A DNA stretch of 64,000 bases, taken from contig WBUF01000003.1 in the NCBI GenBank assembly GCA_008933825.1, positions 62,001-126,000 on the forward strand, written 5' to 3'. Below the pieces are notes generated by a model. The model saw only the letters and a program-made list of their open reading frames with translations, was not told the origin of the DNA and made no database searches. The first letter of the stretch is position 1. Each line of letters begins with the position of its first letter. Below, one piece after another: positions 8,710 through 17,107 of the stretch. This DNA is from Rhodocyclaceae bacterium. GTDB taxonomy: Bacteria; Pseudomonadota; Gammaproteobacteria; Burkholderiales; Rhodocyclaceae. Made by a program: the position numbers and the translations under genes.

Positions 8710-8921
8710 CGTGACTCCGTGGTGTTGTTCTCGGGGTCTGTATGAACGCGCTGGTGACCGGAGAAGCCAAGCTCAAACTCGCTCTTTCCGACCACATTTG
8801 TGGACTTTCTGCTGCCTGCTGCGCGCAGGCGGACAAGCCCTCTTGCCAGCAGGGCTGCGGCCTCGGTTCGACGCTGCTCTGCGGTCATCACCTCGGGCGG
8901 GTGTTGGTTGATTTCATGCAC
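8706..8921 (-). CDS. Small hypothetical protein, first gene of recombinase operon
   Basis: A 71-residue protein with an amphipathic N-terminal helix (AEQRRTEAAALLARGLVRLR) and a polar C-terminus containing LGFSGHQRVH. It overlaps the DUF2924 gene by ATGA. The C-terminal coding part overlaps a repeated 30-nt element found upstream of three other leftward genes, so the last 25 residues may be set by DNA-level constraint rather than protein function. I recognise no family. It could be a true leader gene of the operon or an ORF that reads through the promoter region of the next gene. Confidence 0.55.
   Translation of the reverse strand: MHEINQHPPEVMTAEQRRTEAAALLARGLVRLRAAGSRKSTNVVGKSEFELGFSGHQRVHTDPENNTTESR
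8742..8771 (-). promoter_or_regulatory. 30-nt bipartite leader element, copy 1
   Basis: On the plus strand this reads ATGAACGCGCTG, ten variable bases, then AAGCCAAG; it acts presumably in the leftward sense (CTTGGCTT-N10-CAGCGCGTTCAT). It ends 32 nt before the DUF2924 start codon. The 20 fixed bases and the spacing are identical to copies at 25432, 25985 and 26935. The variable core here is gtgaccggag. Confidence 0.75.
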
Positions 8922-9053
8922 TGGTTACCGATCCTTTCTGTACAACTTGCTCAAGGCAAAATTGTCCGTGGGGGTCATTCACAGTGCCAGGAGGGAATTT
9001 AGGGCTCCTGATTGCCCGTTAGGGCTGATGCGAAAAGCGCAGCAAAAATCCGG

Positions 9054-9962
9054 CTATTTTTTCGATGGAAACTGGCCGTTTCGGATGAACCGATCGAAGG
9101 TGTCTTCTTCGGATTCTTCATCGCCATGCCAAGGGCGCTGCCACTCTGCATCGGGCATCAGCAGCAGCGTCAAGGTGTAGTCGTACTGCCCGGCCACCCG
9201 TGTCATTTCGGTGATGGGCATGCTCTGTGGCTCGCGGTAAAACCAAACCTGCGCACGGGTGGTTTGCTCCTGGTTTGACAGCCATGCGTTGTTGCTATGC
9301 GCCAAAGCCTCTGGTGGGAGTTCGATCGTGTTTTTCCGGGTCGGGAAGTACGCCCCGGATTTCACAGCAGCCAGGTTCGACTTTGCCCACAGCATGTGGT
9401 CATCGCGGCTGGCGATGAGGATGGCCCGTTTTTCGGCGATCTCTGTCCATCGTAAGGCGGCGGCTGTGAGCGACACCCCGTAGCGGTCGGCACAGTGGCC
9501 AAGCAAGTCGAAGCTGATTTTCTGCCCGTCGACTTGGCGCCGGAAATCGTCCAAGGGCATGAGCAGGGTTGAGGCAAACAGGTCGGCTTCCGACTCGATA
9601 TCGCGACTGTCCCCGGATTCAATATCGTCGTCGCCACACGCAAATTCGGTTTGTTGGTGGCGATGCAGGATGTAGTGGCCGAACTCATGCGCGATCGTGA
9701 AGCGTTTGCGTCCTTCCGACGAGACAGCGCTGTTGTAGAGGATCAGCCACTTTGATCGATCCTTTTTCGCCTTCAGGAGACCGTCGAAGTCCTCAAGGTC
9801 GGCGCCTTCCACCTTGTCGATGGGCGAGTCGGGAAAGCACTGGCGGGAATACTCGACGGCCAGTTCGTCGACCTTGACCGGGAACCGCTCCTTACCCAGC
9901 ACAGCGTTGAGCATGCTGGAAATACGGTTGGCCTCGGCCATGGGTTTCTTGTGCTCAGTCAT
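9054..9962 (-). CDS. ImmA/IrrE-family metallopeptidase
   Basis: A 302-residue zinc peptidase. The active-site motif AHEFGHYILH (HExxH, near residue 91-95) is followed by the third-ligand segment SRDIESEADLFASTLLMP. ImmA-type proteases cleave XRE-family repressors of mobile elements when the SOS response is triggered. The start overlaps the stop of the XRE repressor gene (ATGA), so the two are made together and probably form the prophage switch. The long C-terminal part (about 170-302) is unlike short ImmA proteins and may sense a signal or dock the repressor. Confidence 0.88.
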   Translation of the reverse strand: MTEHKKPMAEANRISSMLNAVLGKERFPVKVDELAVEYSRQCFPDSPIDKVEGADLEDFDGLLKAKKDRSKWLILYNSAVSSEGRKRFTIAHEFGHYILHRHQQTEFACGDDDIESGDSRDIESEADLFASTLLMPLDDFRRQVDGQKISFDLLGHCADRYGVSLTAAALRWTEIAEKRAILIASRDDHMLWAKSNLAAVKSGAYFPTRKNTIELPPEALAHSNNAWLSNQEQTTRAQVWFYREPQSMPITEMTRVAGQYDYTLTLLLMPDAEWQRPWHGDEESEEDTFDRFIRNGQFPSKK

Positions 9963-10279
9963 TCATCTTCCCAAGCGTCCAGGATCTTGCGGATTTTCTT
10001 TTTGTCCGGTTCCGATAGCTTTTTGAACTTGCGGAAAAACGCCTCGTCGGCGACTTCCTCGTCAGGGGTGGTCACGCTGTCGCTCAGCAAGAACTCAGCA
10101 GTGACTTCCAGCACGGCCGCGATCTTGGCAGTTTTTTCGGCAGATGGTTTTGGGTCGTCCTTGTTTTCCAGTTCCCAGATGTAGCTCTTGCTGGACTCGG
10201 TGAGTTCAGCCAGTTGCTCAAGGCTGAGCTTCTTTTGCTTCCGCAGTTCGCGGATCTTGTTGCCTAGAGGGGACGGCAC
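9959..10279 (-). CDS. XRE-family repressor (prophage immunity repressor)
   Basis: A 106-residue regulator with an N-terminal lambda-type HTH (LGNKIRELRKQKKLSLEQLA ... SKSYIWELENKDDPKPS, about residues 5-58) and a short acidic C-terminus (KKLSEPDKKKIRKILDAWED). I chose the GTG at 10279 because GAGGAG lies 6 nt upstream; the longer frame to 10360 would run through the control region. It faces two rightward genes, with operator-like repeats in between, and is coupled to the ImmA protease. Expected role: keep the rightward promoter at 10348 closed in the lysogen. Confidence 0.87.
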   Translation of the reverse strand: MPSPLGNKIRELRKQKKLSLEQLAELTESSKSYIWELENKDDPKPSAEKTAKIAAVLEVTAEFLLSDSVTTPDEEVADEAFFRKFKKLSEPDKKKIRKILDAWEDE

Positions 10280-10326
10280 TGTTTTCTCCTCGTTGATCCG
10301 ATTTAGAACGCAAATGTTACCACCAG

Positions 10327-10405
10327 ACCGAACGAAAACGTAACTGCTTGACAAACCCATAAGCTACCAGAAATAATCACAACAAGTTCGGCGTACCGAA
10401 CGAAA
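10327..10405 (+). promoter_or_regulatory. Rightward promoter with two flanking operator-like repeats
   Basis: A sigma70-type promoter is visible: TTGACA at 10348-10353, 17-bp spacer, then AAATAAT at 10371-10377. An 11-bp direct repeat ACCGAACGAAA flanks it (10327-10337 and 10395-10405). The right copy is part of a perfect dyad GTTCGG-CGTA-CCGAAC (10386-10401) just at the expected transcription start. The layout, operators around a strong promoter beside an XRE gene, suits repression by the XRE protein. Direct in sequence: promoter hexamers, repeat and dyad; binding is inferred. Confidence 0.7.
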
Positions 10406-10486
10406 TTGGTCAGATGGCTCCTGCTGTACGGAGAGGTGTTCGATCTGGCGCTCACATGGTGGACCTCTTCCGTAAGGAGAATTTCG

Positions 10487-11719
10487 ATGAATGATGCAGA
10501 AAACCTGTCCAAGCTGCTGGGCCACCTGCCCCCGGCGGTGTTCCGGTCTTTCATGGCCGCTAAGTTCAGTCTGGAAATGCCGGATCTGGACAAGAAGGCC
10601 GCCAAGAAGGATCAACGGGCTGGCATGGAGGCGGTGGTGGCGGCCCTCGACGTGAGCGCGCGACAACGGATCGAAGAGGTTGCCGAGCAGATCATCCTGT
10701 TGTCCGATGGACCTGGACAGGACGTACTGGATGGCTTCAGCCAGGAAATCTTTGATGATGAGGCACGGGCTCAGTTTGAGGGGATTCGCAGCCAGTACGA
10801 GCGTGCACTGTGGATTTACCTCAACGAAGGGGATCTGTTCGAGGAAGCGCTCAACGCACGTCAGGCTGACATCTTCCGTCAGAGCCCATCCTGCTACTCA
10901 GGCTACATGGCACCGAAAGACCTGTCTGTCCTCGAGGATTCGGCGGCTCGGCAGGCATTTCATAACGCTGTGGCCGGTCAACTGGGGTGCCCAGTCGATG
11001 AGGTAGCGGTCCAGGTCTTCAAGCGTTTGCGGCCGGACACTCAGACTGGCGAGGAGGTTGATCTGTACCAGGTGAGCGTCCACCACAATCGCCCGCCTGA
11101 GATTGTTGACTGCGTTCAGGCGAGCGAACTGGTCCAGCAGGAAGTCGTGCGTGCCGTGACATCACACATCACCTACGAGCCGTCCAATGGTCACCTGGAA
11201 GTGCTGTCGAAATTCACGGATGGACGGGAGGCATTGGCGCGCATCGTCTCTGACCATCTACTGCAGTCCCCGATCACGGGCGAAAAGATTCCGCTGAAGC
11301 AATACGACTACCAAAGCCTGAATGCGCCGCGCACTTTCGATCTGACCGGGGAAACCACGGTCGCTTCCGTCAAGGTGGTCGAGTTGGGCTACACGTCGAC
11401 GGACTTCCGGACATTGGTGGTGAAAATCGGCTTCAAGGACACCGACGACATCCACACGGCGGCGCGATCCCTGATTGGCCCCGGATTTACGTTCCAAGGC
11501 CGACGCCTGACCTACGCCAAGTTGTCGATCCGCCTGAAAAAGGTGGGGAAGGATCGCGCCAGGACCATCACCGTCATCTTGCGCGACGAGAACAAGTGCA
11601 ACATCAAAACCAAGCGCGAGAAAGACCGCGTGCTGTGCGACCGTTTGTTGGCCAAGTGGCAACTGGTGAAGGAAATCGGCGATGTCACGAACGATCCCAT
11701 CTACGCGCTTGCTGCTTGA
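10487..11719 (+). CDS. Protein of unknown function, first gene behind prophage immunity promoter
   Basis: A 410-residue, probably cytoplasmic protein with no membrane segment. The ATG at 10487 is preceded by AAGGAGA; the frame is open further upstream to 10406 but without a ribosome site. The first third is helical and charged (FRSFMAAKFSLEM, RQRIEEVAEQIILL), the middle has a conserved-looking DLYQVSVHHNRPPE strand region, and the C-terminus is basic. I recognise no domain. The next gene starts 38 nt inside its 3' end, so the pair is translationally coupled. Under a tightly repressed promoter next to XRE-ImmA, the pair could be early lytic genes or an exclusion/defence module. Confidence 0.75.
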   Translation: MNDAENLSKLLGHLPPAVFRSFMAAKFSLEMPDLDKKAAKKDQRAGMEAVVAALDVSARQRIEEVAEQIILLSDGPGQDVLDGFSQEIFDDEARAQFEGIRSQYERALWIYLNEGDLFEEALNARQADIFRQSPSCYSGYMAPKDLSVLEDSAARQAFHNAVAGQLGCPVDEVAVQVFKRLRPDTQTGEEVDLYQVSVHHNRPPEIVDCVQASELVQQEVVRAVTSHITYEPSNGHLEVLSKFTDGREALARIVSDHLLQSPITGEKIPLKQYDYQSLNAPRTFDLTGETTVASVKVVELGYTSTDFRTLVVKIGFKDTDDIHTAARSLIGPGFTFQGRRLTYAKLSIRLKKVGKDRARTITVILRDENKCNIKTKREKDRVLCDRLLAKWQLVKEIGDVTNDPIYALAA

Positions 11720-12689
11720 TCTCCTGGACCTGTTTGAGCAATCGAGCAGTTGCAGCCTGGACGCTGACGGAAACCGGCTGCACGGAGTCTCCGGGGGACG
11801 CATCGAAGCATCATCCAGCCTTGACCCGAAAACGGTGCAAGCCTGGATGCCCCGTGTTGGTTACTTGAGCGAGATCGAGGTGCCGTGTGGCGATGGCCGC
11901 GCCCATGTTGAACTTTGCGAAACGGATGATCCGGGCAGCTACGAGTACCGTTGCCCGGAGACATTTCGCCGTAAGCGAGTCAGTGCGGATCATGTGGCGG
12001 TGTACGACATGGATGCCGCCAAGCTGCTCAATCTTTTGTCTGACCTTCTGAACATCCCGCAGGTAAAGCGCGCGGGGATTCCAGCGCCAAGGATTGAACG
12101 AAAGTTGTGGCGACTAGGTGAGGCACGTATTGGACCGGTGATGACTCCGGTATGGCTGGCGCGTGGGATGGACGTCAACGTAGACGAGGTGTTTCAGTCC
12201 CTGCTGGATACACGGCTTCCCGAGCAAGGGTTGGTTCTTTGTCACGGGCGCGAGCTGCCCCGCGTGATTCGGCCGCCGCGCAACTACCGAGTTGCCTACT
12301 TGCACGATGCACTGGTGGACTACTCGCCGTCACCATGCATGGACGTGCATTACCTGGAGCGGGTGCTGACCTCCGATGAGGATGGCATCAAGCCGAGTGC
12401 GTTGCCCGTCGACTTTGCAAACGGCGTCCTGCGAATCAGAACAAAGACCGAGACGTGGGTCATCAAGGGCGAGAAGCAACACAAAGCGGTGTCGTATATG
12501 TACGAACAGGCGCAGCTCGGACGATGGGAGTTGGATGCCAGTGAAATCCTGGCTGCTGCTTATCCGGAACGGCGCACAGAAGAGTCGCGCAAGGGATTAA
12601 AAATGCAGAACCTCTTCAGCGGCAATGAAATGTGGCGCGAGTTCATCGTCAATTCTGAAAAAGGCAAATACGCATTCAAGACGCTTTGA
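11682..12689 (+). CDS. Protein of unknown function, second gene of coupled pair
   Basis: A 335-residue soluble protein; ATG at 11682 with GAAGGAA about 9 nt upstream, overlapping the preceding gene by 38 nt. Early residues include DLLDLFEQSSSC and a region with paired Cys (VELCETDDPGSYEYRCPETF). The C-terminal 90 residues look like a helical DNA-binding type fold (VSYMYEQAQLGRWELDASEI). Neither half matches a family I can name. It ends 30 bp before a strong rho-independent terminator, so these two genes form a complete unit under the promoter at 10348. Confidence 0.72.
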   Translation: MSRTIPSTRLLLDLLDLFEQSSSCSLDADGNRLHGVSGGRIEASSSLDPKTVQAWMPRVGYLSEIEVPCGDGRAHVELCETDDPGSYEYRCPETFRRKRVSADHVAVYDMDAAKLLNLLSDLLNIPQVKRAGIPAPRIERKLWRLGEARIGPVMTPVWLARGMDVNVDEVFQSLLDTRLPEQGLVLCHGRELPRVIRPPRNYRVAYLHDALVDYSPSPCMDVHYLERVLTSDEDGIKPSALPVDFANGVLRIRTKTETWVIKGEKQHKAVSYMYEQAQLGRWELDASEILAAAYPERRTEESRKGLKMQNLFSGNEMWREFIVNSEKGKYAFKTL

Positions 12690-12718
12690 TTAGCACCAGC
12701 CAGCACCAGTACCAGACA

Positions 12719-12738
12719 CCGCCTTCGGGCGGTTTTTT
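12719..12738 (+). terminator. Rho-independent terminator after the two-gene unit
   Basis: CCGCC-TTCG-GGCGG hairpin with a stable UUCG tetraloop, followed by six T residues. It lies 30 bp after the stop of the 11682 gene and separates this unit from the early replication operon. Confidence 0.9.
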
Positions 12739-12775
12739 CATTTCAGGGGCCAGTAAATCCCCCCGTTTTCCGTTG

Positions 12776-12818
12776 CCCATACATCAGCCCATACATAGGG
12801 CGGATCGACCCCCATACA
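12776..12818. repeat. Three direct copies of CCCATACA upstream of early operon
   Basis: Copies at 12776-12783, 12788-12795 and 12811-12818, that is steps of 12 and 23 bp, about one and two helical turns. They lie 55-97 bp before the first gene of the early operon. Phased short direct repeats near an operon start suit a binding site for a regulator, possibly the HTH protein encoded next; no protein is known to bind here. Confidence 0.5.
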
Positions 12819-12872
12819 CGCCAAATCCGATCATTTCCTCACGTTTTCGCAACTACCTGAAAGGAGAAAAAC

Positions 12873-13085
12873 GTGAGCGTAAAACACCTCAACCAGCGTC
12901 AATTGGGCGACCGTTGGGACGTCAGCGAAGCCACTCTGGAGCGTTGGCGTTCTGAAGGAATCGGACCGGTCTTTCTTAAGCTGCAAGGCCGTGTTCTCTA
13001 TCGCTTGGAGGACGTCGAAGCCTTCGAGGCCGAAAGCCTCCGCAAGAGCACCTATGAACCCGTCAATGCGGGAGGTGCGGCATGA
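12873..13085 (+). CDS. Small helix-turn-helix protein (excisionase/AlpA-like)
   Basis: A 70-residue MerR/Xis-type HTH: LNQRQLGDRWDVSEATLERW followed by GPVFLKLQGRVLYRLEDVEAFE, the usual helix-turn-helix then wing. GTG start at 12873 with AAGGAG 7 nt upstream. It opens the early operon and overlaps the next gene by ATGA. Proteins of this size act as excisionases or as activators of integrase or early promoters. Confidence 0.8.
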   Translation: MSVKHLNQRQLGDRWDVSEATLERWRSEGIGPVFLKLQGRVLYRLEDVEAFEAESLRKSTYEPVNAGGAA

Positions 13086-13552
13086 ATCAGCTGACACCCC
13101 ACCAAGTTCTGGCCATGCCGGCCGGCGATCTGGCACTCCAGACCAGCGAGTCGTTGTTCCAACTCAAGAACGACGCCGCTGATCTACAGGCCTTGGCCAA
13201 AGCTGTCGTCGATCACCTCGATCGCGCCTTGGACCTGAAGTACTCGAAACAAGCACATGCCCTGCGCCTGGCTGCAGGCAAGGACACCGGCGTCGTGCAT
13301 TTCGATGACGGCCATGTTCAGGTCACTGCCGATCTCCCCAAAAAAGTCGATTGGGATCAGAAAAAGCTGGCCGATCTCGTGTGCCGGATGACGGCCAACG
13401 GGGACAACCCTGCCGAGTACGTCGAGATCAGCTACCGGGTCTCAGAAACCAAGTTCAACGCCTGGCCAGAAACGCTGAAAAGCGCGTTTGCACCGGCGCG
13501 CACCCTCAAAACCGGCAAGCCCGGGTTCCGTCTTGCATTGCTTCAGGAGTAA
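13082..13552 (+). CDS. Conserved-type phage protein of unknown function
   Basis: A 156-residue, mildly acidic protein with a helical first half (LFQLKNDAADLQALAKAVVDHLDRAL) and a beta-rich second half (VVHFDDGHVQVTADLPKKVDW). It is placed between the HTH gene and a Sak4-type recombination block, suggesting a role in early phage DNA metabolism. I cannot name a family. Start overlaps the previous stop (ATGA). Confidence 0.72.
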   Translation: MNQLTPHQVLAMPAGDLALQTSESLFQLKNDAADLQALAKAVVDHLDRALDLKYSKQAHALRLAAGKDTGVVHFDDGHVQVTADLPKKVDWDQKKLADLVCRMTANGDNPAEYVEISYRVSETKFNAWPETLKSAFAPARTLKTGKPGFRLALLQE

Positions 13553-13557
13553 CCAGC

Positions 13558-13938
13558 ATGAAATTTCCATCGTTCAAAAAAGTGTCCCGTCAGGTGGCCG
13601 AACGCAAAGCACAGGAGGCAGAGCAGGCCAAGCCCCTGCCGCTGATGACTTGGCTGCGCAAGAACCTGTCTCTGTACTCGAAGCATTTGCCGGACGCGAT
13701 CCGCATTCCTGCGATGGGGGCGGCGCGCCCCGATGAAGTGGTCCGTTTGCTGCCGGATGCAACGATCGACGATCTTGCCTTCGCCATCCAAGCCAGTGAA
13801 GAGGAAAGCAGTGAGGTGCTGCGTCGCACGGGTGCCTTGAAGGAGCTGTACGAGGCAGCACGAAAACGGGGCGCTTTGGGTACTACGACGATTGCCGAAG
13901 CATTTGCCGCTGCAGTCGATGGGGAGGTGCGCAAATGA
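13558..13938 (+). CDS. Small phage early protein of unknown function
   Basis: A 126-residue protein that starts MKFPSFKKVSRQVAERKA, with a basic N-terminal helix and a helical acidic C-terminus (LAFAIQASEEESSEVLRRTG). The ATG at 13558 has CAGGAG upstream; a longer frame from 13351 overlaps the preceding gene and is not supported. It overlaps the ATPase gene that follows by ATGA. No domain recognised. Confidence 0.65.
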   Translation: MKFPSFKKVSRQVAERKAQEAEQAKPLPLMTWLRKNLSLYSKHLPDAIRIPAMGAARPDEVVRLLPDATIDDLAFAIQASEEESSEVLRRTGALKELYEAARKRGALGTTTIAEAFAAAVDGEVRK

Positions 13939-14819
13939 TGCTGCCCATCATTACTGCAGATCAGCGCTTGGCAGAGCGTCGTGGCATCAAGGGTGTCCTG
14001 GTCGGGAAGTCGGGCATTGGCAAGACTTCCCAGCTGTGGACGCTCAATCCGATCGCCACGCTGTTCATGGATTTGGAAGCCGGCGATCTCGCGGCTGAAG
14101 GCTACCAGTGCGACACCATCCGTCCTCGCACATGGCAAGACTGCCGAGACTTCGCGGTGTTCATTGGTGGCCCAAATCCGGCGCTGCGTGACGACCAGCC
14201 CTACAGCCAAGCGCACTTCGATGCGGTGTGTGGTCGCTTTGGTGATCCTGCTGTTCTGGATAAGTACGAAACCTTGTTTGTGGACAGCATCACCGTGGCC
14301 GGTCGCTTGTGCCTGCAATGGTGCAAGGGGCAGCCGCAGGCCTATTCCGAGAAAACCGGCAAACCCGACAGCCGTGGCGCCTACGGTTTGATGGGCCAGG
14401 AAATGATCGGCTGGCTGACCCATCTGCAGCACACCCGGCGCAAGAATGTCTGGTTCGTCGGCATCCTGAACGAAGCCCTCGATGACTTCAATCGCCGCGT
14501 CTTCTCACTGCAGATCGATGGTTCCAAGACCGGCCTCGAACTGCCGGGCATTGTCGATGAAGTCATCACCCTGGCTGAGATCAAGGGTGATGACGGCAGC
14601 AGCTATCGCGCCTTCATCTGCCAAACCCTGAACACCTGGGGCTATCCGGCCAAGGATCGTTCGGGACGCCTCGACCTGATCGAGGAACCCCACCTGGGTC
14701 GCTTGATGGAAAAGATCGCCGCGCCGGGGCGGCCTGCACTCGATCGCCTTGATTTCGCCCGTCCGGCGACCGCCGCCGTCGAACCCTCTCTGAATGCCAA
14801 CGTTTCCCAGGAGTCCTGA
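13935..14819 (+). CDS. RecA-core ATPase, Sak4-like phage recombination protein
   Basis: A 294-residue ATPase. Walker A is GVLVGKSGIGKTSQLWTL (about residues 19-36) and Walker B is ETLFVDSITVAG (about residue 113). The size, single RecA-type core and the SSB-like gene directly downstream match phage Sak4-type single-strand annealing proteins, which need their cognate SSB. The product probably promotes recombination of phage DNA together with the Cas4-like nuclease and helicase encoded nearby. An alternative is a generic AAA_24 ATP-binding protein; motifs alone do not settle this. Confidence 0.78.
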   Translation: MMLPIITADQRLAERRGIKGVLVGKSGIGKTSQLWTLNPIATLFMDLEAGDLAAEGYQCDTIRPRTWQDCRDFAVFIGGPNPALRDDQPYSQAHFDAVCGRFGDPAVLDKYETLFVDSITVAGRLCLQWCKGQPQAYSEKTGKPDSRGAYGLMGQEMIGWLTHLQHTRRKNVWFVGILNEALDDFNRRVFSLQIDGSKTGLELPGIVDEVITLAEIKGDDGSSYRAFICQTLNTWGYPAKDRSGRLDLIEEPHLGRLMEKIAAPGRPALDRLDFARPATAAVEPSLNANVSQES

Positions 14820-14821
14820 TC

Positions 14822-15418
14822 ATGTCCTTCTTCGATTTCAATTCCGCTTCCGAACAAACTTCCTTCGATTTGATTCCGAAGGGTGCCCTGGTCCGTGTCC
14901 GCATGACGGTCAAACCCGGTGGCTTCGATGATGCCTCACAGGGTTGGACCGGCGGTTACGCCACCCGCAATGACAACACTGGTTCGGTTTACTTGAACTG
15001 CGAGTTTGTCGTGATGGAAGGGCAGTATGCCCGCCGCAAGATGTGGTCGCTCATCGGCCTGTACAGCCCGAAGGGCCCAGAGTGGTCGAACATGGGGCGA
15101 ACCTTTATCAAGGCGGTTCTCAATTCGGCACGCGCCATCCATCCCAACGATAACGGCCCGGCGGCACAGAACGCCCGTCGCATCAATGGCTTTGCCGATC
15201 TCGACGGCATCGAGTTCCTGGGCAAGGTCGATTGGGAAAAGGACCAGAACGGCCAAGACAAGTGCGTCATCAAGTCAGCAGTGACGCCGGACCACAAGGA
15301 CTATGCCGCCTTGATGGGCGGGGCCAGCCAACCGGCCCCGGCAGCCAGTGCTCCCAATTCCTATGCTCAGGCCACCGGACGCTCGCCGGTTCCGGGTCGT
15401 CCGAGCTGGGCGCAGTAA
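14822..15418 (+). CDS. Probable single-stranded DNA-binding protein of phage
   Basis: A 198-residue protein starting MSFFDFNSASEQTSFDLIPK. It has an OB-like beta-rich core (GALVRVRMTVKPGG, VYLNCEFVVMEGQYARRKMW) and a disordered Ala/Pro/Ser tail from about residue 165. It follows the Sak4-like ATPase by 2 nt, the place where phage SSB-like partners are usually found. Assignment as SSB rests on this context and the fold-like pattern; it lacks the acidic C-terminal tip of host SSB. Confidence 0.6.
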   Translation: MSFFDFNSASEQTSFDLIPKGALVRVRMTVKPGGFDDASQGWTGGYATRNDNTGSVYLNCEFVVMEGQYARRKMWSLIGLYSPKGPEWSNMGRTFIKAVLNSARAIHPNDNGPAAQNARRINGFADLDGIEFLGKVDWEKDQNGQDKCVIKSAVTPDHKDYAALMGGASQPAPAASAPNSYAQATGRSPVPGRPSWAQ

Positions 15419-15433
15419 GGGAGGGCCAGCGTC

Positions 15434-17107
15434 ATGATGCTCCGTCCCCGTCAATCCTTGCTGGTCGATCGCACCTTGTCGGCGCTCGATGCCTACGGGA
15501 ACACGCTGGCCGTCGCGCCAACGGGGTCGGGCAAAACCATCATGCTGTCGGCGGTGGCCGGCAGGGTGTTGGTCGAGCCCGATGCCAAAGCGTGCATCCT
15601 GGCGCACCGAACCGAGTTGACCGGCCAAAACTGCGCCAAATTCGAACGCGTGAATCCGGGCATGAGCACGTCCGTGTTCGATGCCAACGAAAAGTCCTGG
15701 TCTGGCCAGGCCACGTTTGCCATGGTGCAGACCTTGTCACGGCTGTCTCACCTTGAACAGATGCCGACACTGGATCTGCTCGTGATCGACGAAGCCCACC
15801 ACTCGTCGTCCCCCAGCTATCGGGCGGTGATCGATGCGGTGTTGGCACGCAACCCAAAGGCCGGCATCTGCGGCCTGACCGCCACGCCCAATCGTGGCGA
15901 TGGCAAGGGCCTGCGCGATGTCTTCTCCAACGTGGCCGACCAGATCACTCTGGGGGAGATGATCGCTGCCGGTCATCTGGTCTCACCGCGTACTTTCGTC
16001 ATCGATGTGGGTGTCCAGGATGCCCTGAAAAACGTCCGCAAGACGGCGATGGACTTCGATATGGATGAAGTCGCCTCCATTCTCGACAAGCGCTTGATCA
16101 CGGAAGCGGTCATCAAGCACTGGAAAGAAAAGGCTTCGTCGCGCAAAACGATCATCTTTTGCTCGACCGTCGCCCATGCTCAGAACGTTTGTGATGCCTT
16201 CATCGATGCCGGGATCAATTCCGTCCTGATTCACGGTGAGCTGTCCGATGGCGATCGCAAATCACGCCTGGCTGAATACGAGCACGGTCGTGCGCAAATC
16301 GTGGTCAACGTGGCCGTGCTCACCGAGGGCTACGACTACACGCCGACCAGTTGCGTTGTCCTGCTGCGTCCCAGCTCTTACAAATCCACCTTCATCCAGA
16401 TGGTCGGACGCGGTCTGCGTACCGTCGATCCGGAGGAGTTCCCCGGCGTCATCAAGTCGGATTGCTTGGTGCTCGATTTCGGAACCGCGAGCCTCATGCA
16501 CGGTTCGCTGGAGCAAGAGGTGAACCTCGATGGCCATCTGCACGATGGCCCGGCGCCAACCAAGGATTGTCCCGACTGCGGTGCCGTGGTGCCGCTGGCC
16601 TGCATGGAATGTCCGTTGTGTGGCTACGTTTGGGAGAGGCAACCGCAGGATCTGGGCGTGCTGGCTGATTTCGTCATGAGCGAGATCGATCTGCTCAAAC
16701 GTTCCAACTTCCGCTGGTGCGATCTGTTTGGCAGCGATGACGCCTTGATGGCGACCGGTTTCAACGCCTGGGGTGGCATTTTCTTCCTCAATGGTCGTTG
16801 GCATGCCGTGGGCGGTGGCCAAGGCATGCAGACACATCTGCTGGCGGTCGGCGAGCGCACAGTCTGCATGGCCAAGGCCGATGACTGGCTCAATGACCAC
16901 GAAAGTGCTGACTCGGCCCACAAGACGCGTCGCTGGCTCAACGAGCCGCCAACCCCGAAGCAACTCCAGTACCTGCCCCAAGCGCTGCGTGCTGATTTCG
17001 GGATGACCCGCTACCAAGCCTCAGCCTTGCTTTCGTTTCAGTTCAACAAAACGTCGATTCAGCGCCTGGTCATGGCCGCCAACGACAGCTATCGGGAGGC
17101 GGCGTGA
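15434..17107 (+). CDS. SF2 DEAD/DEAH-box helicase with zinc ribbon
   Basis: A 557-residue DNA helicase. Motif I APTGSGKTIM (about residue 31), motif II VIDEAHH, motif III LTATPNRGDG, and in the second RecA domain IIFCSTVAHA, VLTEGYD and QMVGRGLR (motif VI) are all present. A four-Cys zinc ribbon (CPDCGAVVPLACMECPLCG, about 378-397) follows. The C-terminal 150 residues are of unknown function. The protein probably acts as a phage replication or recombination helicase with the neighbouring nuclease. Its stop overlaps the next start. Confidence 0.9.
   Translation: MMLRPRQSLLVDRTLSALDAYGNTLAVAPTGSGKTIMLSAVAGRVLVEPDAKACILAHRTELTGQNCAKFERVNPGMSTSVFDANEKSWSGQATFAMVQTLSRLSHLEQMPTLDLLVIDEAHHSSSPSYRAVIDAVLARNPKAGICGLTATPNRGDGKGLRDVFSNVADQITLGEMIAAGHLVSPRTFVIDVGVQDALKNVRKTAMDFDMDEVASILDKRLITEAVIKHWKEKASSRKTIIFCSTVAHAQNVCDAFIDAGINSVLIHGELSDGDRKSRLAEYEHGRAQIVVNVAVLTEGYDYTPTSCVVLLRPSSYKSTFIQMVGRGLRTVDPEEFPGVIKSDCLVLDFGTASLMHGSLEQEVNLDGHLHDGPAPTKDCPDCGAVVPLACMECPLCGYVWERQPQDLGVLADFVMSEIDLLKRSNFRWCDLFGSDDALMATGFNAWGGIFFLNGRWHAVGGGQGMQTHLLAVGERTVCMAKADDWLNDHESADSAHKTRRWLNEPPTPKQLQYLPQALRADFGMTRYQASALLSFQFNKTSIQRLVMAANDSYREAA

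Noticed and set aside
13590-14432. Leftward 280-aa open frame
   Set aside because: It runs against three well-supported rightward phage genes and shows no domain or ribosome site. The same holds for the long leftward frame at 33074-34810 opposite the capsid genes.
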